A DNA stretch of 64,000 nucleotides from Skeletonema tropicum (lineage: Eukaryota > Bacillariophyta > Thalassiosirophyceae > Thalassiosirales > Thalassiosiraceae), in the NCBI GenBank assembly GCA_037178625.1, contig CM074131.1, positions 4,030,001-4,094,000 on the forward strand, read 5' to 3'. The notes under the pieces were generated by a model. It searched no databases. It had not been told where the DNA came from and saw only the letters and a list, made by a program, of their open reading frames with translations. Position 1 is the first letter of the stretch, and the number at the start of each line of letters is the position of its first letter. Positions 39,088 to 46,921 of the stretch are shown one piece after another. The translations under genes and the position numbers were made by a program.

Positions 39088-39199
39088 TGTTTCGTTCTTT
39101 GTAGTCAATCTGTTTAATAAATGTAGGGGTGAAAATACTTAATCTTATACCGTTATGATGGGACAAGATCTAACTATAAAACTCGAATTCAATGCAATT

Positions 39200-39264
39200 C
39201 GCTGAGAGCTCAAGCTTGTGGGATCGAAGCTCTCGTCCTGTACAGACTCATCAGGAGATCAGCG
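39200..39264 (-). ncRNA. Hammerhead ribozyme, second copy with mutated core
   Basis: Same layout as 34434-34498, but GAAA reads GAGA (A14 to G) on the minus strand. A14 is invariant in the catalytic core, so this copy should cleave poorly or not at all. Everything else, including CTGATGA and the stems, is identical. Confidence 0.8.
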
Positions 39265-39288
39265 CTGAAGGCGGGGCTGTGGCGAATT

Positions 39289-39390
39289 GAGCTCTCAGCG
39301 AATTGCATTGAATTCGAGTTTTATAGTTAGATCTTGTCCCATCATAACGGTATAAGATTAAGTATTTTCACCCCTACATTTATTAAACAG
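39289..39390 (+). repeat. Inverted arm beginning at the ribozyme cleavage position
   Basis: Perfect reverse complement of 34344-34445. Its first bases, GAGCTCTCAGCG, are exactly the 5' end left by hammerhead cleavage; its end is the end of the direct repeat (TTTATTAAACAG). Confidence 0.9.
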
Positions 39391-40663
39391 CTCATCATGA
39401 GAGTCAAATGATGCATCAAGCTCGTTATCAACATCTGGAAACCATGGAGGTGAAACTTTTTTCTTGGCTTACGAATCTGCTCCATAGGATAAAAATGCAA
39501 CTTCCGGTTGGATTTGGACATTGAATATTCAAGACAATCAAACTACACAAGACACAGCCTGGGCTGAAATGAAAAATCAGAGCCAGAGCCATTTCGATGA
39601 TTTGGTAACAAACTACTACAAAGCTCGAAGGCAACACATCAACCCATCTAACTGCAGCACCTGCCATAATTTGAGAGTGCATGTTCGTACCTTTCGATTA
39701 AACCTCTGGGAGGAGTCATCCAACCTCCAACCTACGCTCTAAACTGCATTACAGCGGCCGCTGCATAGGTAGGTACTCCTATGCATGCGTCATACTAGAA
39801 TTAGGTACGTTTGGTACGTCTGTACCTCATATCGTCTCTCTCTATAAATCAGTTGCCTAAATTATATTAGCGAGACATCCGTATTCAGTTTGGATTGAAT
39901 ACGAATACTAACATGATTGTTTGTCTGTTTTTTGCCAAATAAACACATCGATTGGAGAAGACACAGTTCGTCAAAAGTCAAAACATTCATTCAAGACACC
40001 TCAACACGAACTCCTATCAACCACCAATCACGACCCCATCACATACTACGCACAAATAGTCAGATGAGAAACCTGCCTCGCCAACGACAAAGCAGGCCTG
40101 AAAGCCATCTCAATACTCTACAACAACACAATGGACCCTTCTCCAAAACAGCTACTACAAGCACAAATCACCAACCATCCCCTATGTATCACCTTATGTA
40201 CTGAATTGCCAAGACGAAAGCAAGATGAAAGACAGTTGTCACAAGATACAACCCAATTTTCTCATACTATTTTCTCTATCCCTATCACGTAACATACATA
40301 CTTGTGTAGCAAATAAACCTAAGACGCACACCCAACTACCACCCAAACGTCTCAGCAGGATGGACGCCATACAAGCACTCTCTGAGAGCAACAATGGCCC
40401 GATAACCGCCTCGTTACTTAACGATGACCAAATTTCATATTTATTATACAGTACAATACAGATGGCAAATCCTGGAGGGCGACGTACTACGTAAGATTTC
40501 CGTCTCAGTCGACGGACCTCTATGATGTCGTCTCAGCCGTTCACAGATACCTTTCTTGCTTACAATACCAGTGATATGTAATTTACCGTAGCACAGAAAC
40601 ACACACCGCATGCAGCGCGCACCCAAAAAAGATTTCATTCGATGATTATTTTTTTATCGACAC
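39391..40663. other. Spacer with possible decayed coding DNA and a promoter region
   Basis: No intact gene. 40000-40310 reads on the plus strand, across a stop, as protein-like text (NHDPITYYAQIVR, then ETCLANDKAGLKAISILYNN), perhaps an old coding remnant; family unknown. 40500-40663 was, before the retrotransposon inserted at 40684, the immediate upstream region of the gene now starting at 46915. Part of it (40510-40610) resembles 31008-31100. Confidence 0.4.
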
Positions 40664-40683
40664 CAAACCCAACACCATGGACG
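40664..40683. repeat. Target-site duplication, left copy (20 bp)
   Basis: CAAACCCAACACCATGGACG, identical to 46902-46921. It includes the ATG of the neighbouring host gene. Confidence 0.93.
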
Positions 40684-40706
40684 TATCATATCACTTAGGA
40701 AATTAG
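40677..40706 (+). other. Orphaned start codon left by the insertion (9-codon frame)
   Basis: The duplicated ATG remains behind the original upstream region and now reads MDVSYHLGN and stop, using sequence of the element's end. It marks where the ancestral gene began. Confidence 0.7.
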
Positions 40707-43700
40707 GTAAATGTTGCATTATCGCTACCTAGACATCATTGAACCAACAATTGGAGTCTTCATACGCCGAGGGCAGAACCAAACAGCGTCGCAGTCGGAA
40801 CCACGGGAGAGGGTTGTCTCTCCTACCACAGCTCGTTTAAAAGCCCGGGATATATTGACGTGTATGTCAATAAGCCTGTATACAGGCCAGATATACAAAT
40901 ACAAGTATTTGCACGAGAGTATAAGCATATACCCATCTCTATCCGTGGTTGTTTTGACCGCGTCTAAGTGCTGCCTGAGCCCGCTGGCGACGTATCAAGA
41001 AGGCTTCACGTGCCGCTTTTACTGAAAGCAGCCAATAAGCCTGATGTTCACCAGAAGTTGTTTCGAGATCATCGAGATTGATTTCCATCAAATATTTATC
41101 CTCCTCTCCAAGCCCTTCTAAGCCCATCTCTTGCTGCTCCTCTATAGCTATTTGTAGCTCCTCCTTCCTCTCTAACGCAAGCATACCCGAAATTTTATCA
41201 TGAATCAAGAAATTCCTCACCAGCCACTGTCCATGGGTCATCTCCATCAGCTTGATTGAGAAGCTCTGTGCCCATTTTGCGCCCGAAAGATAGCTGCCCT
41301 CCAGACGACGATGTGTCTCTTGAATCGCACAGAACTCCTTGGATATCATTCCTTCCATAAACCGCCGCCATCCAATCTTATCTTGTGAACGTGCCAACTT
41401 CCGCAGTATCGGGTCATGATCGCTAGCAATGCAGTCCATAAAGCTTTTGCCATTCCGAGCCCTCACGAAACTCATGATATACTTTTCCAGCACTTCACAT
41501 GTCCCCACCGACTGTAACCAGGACTGTAAATTATCCGCTGACATCTGAAAACATTTTACCCTATCCTCTTCTTCACACATTAAGACGTGAGCGCATGACT
41601 CCTGTGCATCCAGACAAGAAGGACACAAAGGAGAGTGATTAGGATCACATCTGTGTAACCGCAAGTTGGTGCCGGCTATGTCGTGAACTTGCTTGCATGC
41701 CCATAGTTGGAAAAGCCGCGGGACCTCGTGTAAAGCCTTGTTCACGTTGACCCAATCTACTTGGACGAACGCGGATGGAAGCAGGATCTGTCTCTTAGCG
41801 AAGATCTCCCTGGCCAACGCTAGGTGGCCATGAAAGCGGACTCTTTCACCAGTATCTGAAGTCATCTTCTCCTTACCCTTATCCACATAGACGCAGATTG
41901 GCTCAAGTGGCAAAGGTTGCGCCGCCATTCCTGCGTTCGGATCAACGTCGTAAATCGCTAGTTTTGCGCCAGAGTCACACTGTTCATTCAACTGTTCAGG
42001 CCTAGACAGCTCCTCCCATACCAAATGATCGAGTTTATGGGCCGAGACATGAGAAAATACTGTGCTGAAGGTTAGAGACCTGCAATGGATCATGATATTT
42101 TTGAGTATATCTGAATGCCGGCAACTCGACGGGATACGATGCGGAGGCAGGTTTTCCACATTATTGAGTGCCCCCAAGCAGTCAGAATAGATCTGGGCAG
42201 AACCAGACAGCGATGGTTTCAGTTTGTTCACAGCTAAAAGGATGAGATGAATAGCGAGTAATCCCAAAAGCTCCCCACGATATGCACAAGCGGCGAGTGT
42301 CTTCTCAGAGAATTTACCAACGAGTCGGCCTCTCCCCTTGGAACACTCCATAATGAATGCAGCTGAGCAGATATCTGGGTACATCTCCTTGATAAAGGAT
42401 CCGTCCGCCACACATATTAGTGAACCATCTATAATAGCCGCCACGAGGAACTCATAGCTCCCCGTCAGTTCAAGATCTTCCCACATCCACATGCTACCCC
42501 ACTGGTCGAGGACTTCCCACAAAGTGCTAGGGGGTAGAGACTGACCTGGGATTGGTGCATGACTTACCAGACGATATACCGCAGTATCTACCTCTTCTAT
42601 CGTACACGCAACATTGTACTGAACCTGGGCATGATCACTGCCATCTTTCACATATCTCCGAGGGTTATTTTCATGCGGAGGGTATACTTCCATAAGGTCA
42701 TTACCCATACAGCGGAGCAGTCTATTCGATGCGGCACAGTACCGCCACGGCTGAAGTTTGTGGCCGATGTGCACCCAATTTCCCAACCGGACGCTAAGTA
42801 AACCTCCTGGTGCTAATTGAGAGAGTGCCGACTTCCACACCTTAAAATCTTTTGACGATGGTTCCTCAGCGGGGAAGTCAAGCTTAGACCACTTTTCATC
42901 CTCCCGCCGCAGCCTCTTCTTGTACCGTGGATCAATCTTCGAACCCCTCACACACAGTATATCCGATAAAAACAGAACTTGTTGGTGCAGGCGGACTCTG
43001 TTCAATTGCCGTAGTTCATTTGGAGAGTACTGGAGATCTTCAAATACACACATGAGCCACTTGTCACCCACTCTTGGGAAGGGGTTGTCGATATTATTCA
43101 ATACCACCTTATACCCGAAGGTATCTACTTTTTCCCAGATCGATTTCACCCAGCTGGGAGTAACCCAAGAGTGATATTGTTGAAATGATTCATCAAAGGG
43201 CTGATGCGCTCGACCGAGTTCAATAATGAAGAGGTCTACCGAGACCTGAGCTGTAATTCCATTACTAGACGGGCATCCATAGTGCATCATCAGTTTGTTC
43301 AATTGCTGAATGCCGCATTCTATCGGCACATTCGGGAATCCACCGCCGTAGAAGCCAATGTCTAGATCACGAATTTCCTTAGGTGCCGTTCGTATCATAC
43401 CACCCACAGGCATCAACTGATAATACGTCTTTTGCAGACATGTCTGAAGATCTTTGATGGGGGCCGTCTGGCAGCACAGACCGTATGAAACTTTGGGCCA
43501 AAAACAAGCTGATAGCCATGTCCAGAATTGACGCCGATTCAATCTACTCCCTAGAACTTTTTGCGCACAATCAGATGCTTTCTCGATTAAAACGTCCAGA
43601 GGACCTTTGCACTCCTCAGAACAATTGCACTTGCTGCGGCACGAACCAGACGGGCTTGTTGCCACACCTAGCATAGTCTCCGGATGCTCCACAGAGTGAT

Positions 43701-46700
43701 GCTTCATCAAAAATGGGGTCCCATCCGGAAGAGACAATTCAATGTCGTAATAGCAATCCTTGGTGTGATCTTCATACAGCCAACACTGCTTCCTCTCGTC
43801 GTAATAGTAAGACATCAAATAATAGAAGCACTTATCAGGATGTAGGGTGCCCCCTGTTGCCATCAAAAGATTATTCCAACTGCGGACGCTTGCTGTCAGA
43901 GCTGCATGAACCTCATTTATTGTCTCCCTCTTCTTCATATTGATATGAATGATATCCGTATCATCGACAAAGAGAATAGCCGCCAAGTCAATTTGTTTGG
44001 ATGGTGTGAAAGGGCAAACGAAGGTCGCTCCATGTCCATCGGCTTTGTGAGCCATCAAGATGGTGATACTAATTGCTGCCCACCCGGCAGGTGCAGCACC
44101 GTTTCCTTGACACAGACCTTGATACTTAACTTCGACAGTGCTGTTTGCGCACCGTGTTGAGTCCCCATACGCAGTTCTCAAGAAGTACCGCATCTCCTGG
44201 ATTGTAGTAAGCATAGACTCTGTTGCCGACTGCTCAACTCCAAAGGCTTGAAACACCAAAGAAGCAATGGCATGTGCTATTCTGTCATAGCAGTTGCTTG
44301 CATCAACCGAAGCAATAGCAGCCGGAGTACGAAGTTGCCGTCCTATATCAAAGAATAGTATTTTTGCCAAGGCCCCATCATCTGCCGTCCTATTTTTCTC
44401 ACTGAATATCTCTTCTGGCATGAGTTGGTATTTGCGAATATTATTCATCATCCTATCACCGTATATGATCTTGTTTGCTTTGTTCAAGTCAGCCTCCAAC
44501 AATAGGATGCTGCGCAATTTGGTGACTAGTCGACTGCCTGCTTTCTTTTCGAGCATGCAGGCCAAACCGCGTTGCCACCTTGACAAACTGATACCCCTCA
44601 TGAGAGCAAGAGATATTTTAACTGCGTGATAGTTGGAGATATACTCCGACTCTGCGCCAGCAATGTAATGGCCAAAATGGAAGCCAGAAATAGACGATGA
44701 TGTTGCCTCCTTCGACCGTCTCCAGCTCTTAGCCCAAGTCACCTCATCAATCAAGGTCTCGACGGAGTCCATCGGAACAAGAGATCGAATCTTTGCAATC
44801 TGCTCAAATAACTGTTCCGTTGCCTCATGATAATCGTCTGAGAATTCATAAGTGCCATCCAGCACTGCCCTGGCAGCAACTGTGTCGGCGTTGTATCCAA
44901 ATTGACCTCGAAGACGCCCTTTGCAGATAGGTGCTTCTTCCGCCTGATAGAATCGTTTGCCCTCACCATGAATGTTTTCCAAAATGGCTTTTTCCACTGA
45001 ATCTTTTGTGTCATATTCTACCACGTTACCACCATCAGTTTCCACCTGCACTGTTCGAATGCTACCGCTAAACCGTTTACCGAGATTGTAATTCAACTTC
45101 CTCCAGAAACGTCTATCTCTCTCTCCTTTAATGATGGCAAGTATACGCTTCTCTGCAGTCTCATCACCCTTCTTTTTAGCAAACTCCAGCCGACGATTCA
45201 GATGTTTCTTTCTATAGTGATGTCCATGTTTCCTAAAATGATCACACTTACTGTCGCAAGCTTTGAGTCTAGCAGCGATCTCTGCTACTGAGAGGTTGAA
45301 TGGACGAAGGATCTTTAGCTTCCGACATTTTCGTTTCAAATTCCCTCGGTTCACCTTCCTTCCCGCATGATAACGGAGAAGTGTTCTATAGACTTCGCCT
45401 CTCTTTATCCAAGTCACTGATTCTGCCGAGAATGGTATTCTACCTGCCTTGATTTTGCGGCACTTCGATTCTGCGTGAGCCATGTATTGTTTGCTTTTCT
45501 CTTCAGAGGACGCGAGAGCAGTACGAGCTTCTTCTTTTGTTTGTGCCTGGTATGCGGCACGATGATCGTCATCTACCCTATGCCTGATCAGGTTCGTTTC
45601 TAGCAGTTGGTTGTATCTCTCCGCAACTCTGGGGAGTTTGGTATTCAGTCGTCTCGCCTTCAACTTTTTCACACGGACCAAGGAGCGGCCCACAAGTGAT
45701 GACAACGAGAAATCTACCACGAAGCATCGGTGATCACCCATTCCATAACCCACCGGCATTACACATGCATTCAAAACTTCAATATCCCTTGTCGCCCACA
45801 CGCCATCGATAGGTTGAGAGCCGCGGAAATAAGTTGCACCAAGCTGCTTCCCAGTGTAGTCTCCTACCACCTCCTTCATCGCTAACCCATCTACTTCTGT
45901 TAGAGCTTGTCCGATCCGCTTGGTGTAGATATTCTCATTGGCATCTAGGCAAACAATAATTCGGTCTCCTTCCTCACGCCACCTCTTGAGTAGAGCAATC
46001 AAGTCCTCATAGAATTTGTCTCTTGGCTTAACGTCAGGCTGCTTTTTTTGAATGAAGTACCGTCGTTGTTGTTGGTAACTAGTGCTGGGGCCTTTACTAA
46101 CGCATGGTTGATATCCGCAGACAACCCAAGTTGAAATACCATTCTCTCCGATGTACCTCGAGAACGAGAATCTTCCCAGACGAGTGACGTCTTGTCCGCT
46201 ATTCATATGGTCGAACTGTTCAGCCAGTTGGCCAAACGTGAGAATTCCAGTCCCTCCTTCCTGAACTCTAGAGATAGCACCCTCATGAGTATTACAGCCA
46301 TGGACCACCTTCACTTCGGCTTCTCCTCCGTTAAATAGCTGAGCCAAACCATTGACATTCTTCTTGTGGTTGAAGTTGATTTTGATCTCATTAAAGGCTG
46401 CAATGTCGACCTCCAATTCATCCAACATTTCTCTACCTCTATCCAATTTGATATTTCCACTCATGCGATTATTCAACCCATTGATGTTTTCGTAGAGTAG
46501 TCGGACAACCCCCTCCCGTTTTGCCTGGGGAGCTCTACCGTGGACCCTCATGAGATCGTCATCGACCGTCCTCACCTCCTCTAACTCTTGTCGAGTAAAA
46601 TGTTCCTCTAGAAACCTCTTCTCAGCGGCAGAGGGCAACTCCCCAACAGTGCCAGTTTCATCTATCGCCTCTTCTATCAATGTTTCCCTTTGCAACGCCC

Positions 46701-46901
46701 GAAGCGTCTCTGCATCCACAACCCTCCTCGCCCTTCGATCAATTGCAGTCATGATTGTCTCAATATTTCCTGCTGCCATCTTCCCATTCCTAATGATATG
46801 TTTAATGTTCCCAAATTTGTCAATCAGCTTAATACGACGTTGTGTTTCTTCTCTTGTCCTAAAAGCTTGGGCTCGACGTTGATTGCGTGTTCTTCTTCTC
46901 T
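40684..46901 (-). mobile_element. Second non-LTR retrotransposon, 6218 bp, inserted at a start codon
   Basis: Bounded by perfect 20-bp target-site duplications. The minus strand has ~122 bases of leader, one long ORF (46779-40939), and a 3' UTR. The frame is open without ATG up to the 5' junction at 46901, so the element may be 5'-truncated and could have lost an ORF1. The copy at 31494-32062 shares its 3' UTR only up to 40714; the last 30 bases (40684-40713) differ. It lies head-to-head with the host gene at 46915. Confidence 0.92.
40939..46779 (-). CDS. Retrotransposon protein: endonuclease / reverse transcriptase / RNase H (1946 aa)
   Basis: First ATG within the element is at 46779 (MAAGNIETI). 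Endonuclease: YENINGLNNRMSG near residue 90, AAFNEIKI, VCLDANENIYTKR near 278 and GMGDHRCFVVDF near 346. Reverse transcriptase: motif A IASVDASNCYDRIAHA near 823 and catalytic ILFVDDTDIIHI near 940. RNase H: VADGSFIKEM near 1460, YRGELLGLLA, YSDCLGALNNV, HVSAHKLDHLVWEE. Near 1720, CDPNHSPLCPSCLDAQESCAH is a zinc-knuckle-type cluster. No frame breaks are present. It is in the same broad class as the ORF2 at 13511 but clearly a different family: it has NCYDRI and FVDD in place of ACYDRM and YVDD. Confidence 0.93.
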   Translation of the reverse strand: MAAGNIETIMTAIDRRARRVVDAETLRALQRETLIEEAIDETGTVGELPSAAEKRFLEEHFTRQELEEVRTVDDDLMRVHGRAPQAKREGVVRLLYENINGLNNRMSGNIKLDRGREMLDELEVDIAAFNEIKINFNHKKNVNGLAQLFNGGEAEVKVVHGCNTHEGAISRVQEGGTGILTFGQLAEQFDHMNSGQDVTRLGRFSFSRYIGENGISTWVVCGYQPCVSKGPSTSYQQQRRYFIQKKQPDVKPRDKFYEDLIALLKRWREEGDRIIVCLDANENIYTKRIGQALTEVDGLAMKEVVGDYTGKQLGATYFRGSQPIDGVWATRDIEVLNACVMPVGYGMGDHRCFVVDFSLSSLVGRSLVRVKKLKARRLNTKLPRVAERYNQLLETNLIRHRVDDDHRAAYQAQTKEEARTALASSEEKSKQYMAHAESKCRKIKAGRIPFSAESVTWIKRGEVYRTLLRYHAGRKVNRGNLKRKCRKLKILRPFNLSVAEIAARLKACDSKCDHFRKHGHHYRKKHLNRRLEFAKKKGDETAEKRILAIIKGERDRRFWRKLNYNLGKRFSGSIRTVQVETDGGNVVEYDTKDSVEKAILENIHGEGKRFYQAEEAPICKGRLRGQFGYNADTVAARAVLDGTYEFSDDYHEATEQLFEQIAKIRSLVPMDSVETLIDEVTWAKSWRRSKEATSSSISGFHFGHYIAGAESEYISNYHAVKISLALMRGISLSRWQRGLACMLEKKAGSRLVTKLRSILLLEADLNKANKIIYGDRMMNNIRKYQLMPEEIFSEKNRTADDGALAKILFFDIGRQLRTPAAIASVDASNCYDRIAHAIASLVFQAFGVEQSATESMLTTIQEMRYFLRTAYGDSTRCANSTVEVKYQGLCQGNGAAPAGWAAISITILMAHKADGHGATFVCPFTPSKQIDLAAILFVDDTDIIHINMKKRETINEVHAALTASVRSWNNLLMATGGTLHPDKCFYYLMSYYYDERKQCWLYEDHTKDCYYDIELSLPDGTPFLMKHHSVEHPETMLGVATSPSGSCRSKCNCSEECKGPLDVLIEKASDCAQKVLGSRLNRRQFWTWLSACFWPKVSYGLCCQTAPIKDLQTCLQKTYYQLMPVGGMIRTAPKEIRDLDIGFYGGGFPNVPIECGIQQLNKLMMHYGCPSSNGITAQVSVDLFIIELGRAHQPFDESFQQYHSWVTPSWVKSIWEKVDTFGYKVVLNNIDNPFPRVGDKWLMCVFEDLQYSPNELRQLNRVRLHQQVLFLSDILCVRGSKIDPRYKKRLRREDEKWSKLDFPAEEPSSKDFKVWKSALSQLAPGGLLSVRLGNWVHIGHKLQPWRYCAASNRLLRCMGNDLMEVYPPHENNPRRYVKDGSDHAQVQYNVACTIEEVDTAVYRLVSHAPIPGQSLPPSTLWEVLDQWGSMWMWEDLELTGSYEFLVAAIIDGSLICVADGSFIKEMYPDICSAAFIMECSKGRGRLVGKFSEKTLAACAYRGELLGLLAIHLILLAVNKLKPSLSGSAQIYSDCLGALNNVENLPPHRIPSSCRHSDILKNIMIHCRSLTFSTVFSHVSAHKLDHLVWEELSRPEQLNEQCDSGAKLAIYDVDPNAGMAAQPLPLEPICVYVDKGKEKMTSDTGERVRFHGHLALAREIFAKRQILLPSAFVQVDWVNVNKALHEVPRLFQLWACKQVHDIAGTNLRLHRCDPNHSPLCPSCLDAQESCAHVLMCEEEDRVKCFQMSADNLQSWLQSVGTCEVLEKYIMSFVRARNGKSFMDCIASDHDPILRKLARSQDKIGWRRFMEGMISKEFCAIQETHRRLEGSYLSGAKWAQSFSIKLMEMTHGQWLVRNFLIHDKISGMLALERKEELQIAIEEQQEMGLEGLGEEDKYLMEINLDDLETTSGEHQAYWLLSVKAAREAFLIRRQRAQAALRRGQNNHG

Positions 46902-46921
46902 CAAACCCAACACCATGGACG
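46902..46921. repeat. Target-site duplication, right copy (20 bp)
   Basis: Second copy of CAAACCCAACACCATGGACG; its ATG (46915) is the start codon in use by the gene that continues to 49947. Confidence 0.93.

Larger units (their letters stand above)
34344..39390 (-). mobile_element. Penelope-like retroelement with direct repeats, inverted arms and hammerhead ribozymes
   Basis: A 179-bp direct repeat (34344-34522 and 39110-39288, offset 4766) brackets a minus-strand coding region. The right repeat is followed by a perfect inverted copy (39289-39390) of the first 102 bases of the left repeat (34344-34445), so the outermost ends are 102-bp inverted repeats. The reverse transcriptase is of Penelope type (YKLHK, DATAMYTNM, FIDDVLGIW). 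No GIY-YIG endonuclease is visible, as in the endonuclease-deficient branch. Each direct repeat holds a hammerhead motif, known from Penelope-like pseudo-LTRs. No clear target-site duplication. It sits about 80 bp past the HMG gene's stop. Frame breaks suggest it is inactive. Confidence 0.82.

Noticed and set aside
34344..39390. LTR retrotransposon or DIRS element
   Set aside because: Direct repeats lack TG...CA ends, primer-binding site and integrase, and the reverse transcriptase has Penelope-type motifs (YKLHK, FIDDVLGIW). Inverted arms recall DIRS, but there is no tyrosine recombinase.
46690..46914. Upstream extension of the membrane-protein frame
   Set aside because: It lies inside the retrotransposon's 5' end, beyond the target-site duplication, so it is not part of the host gene.
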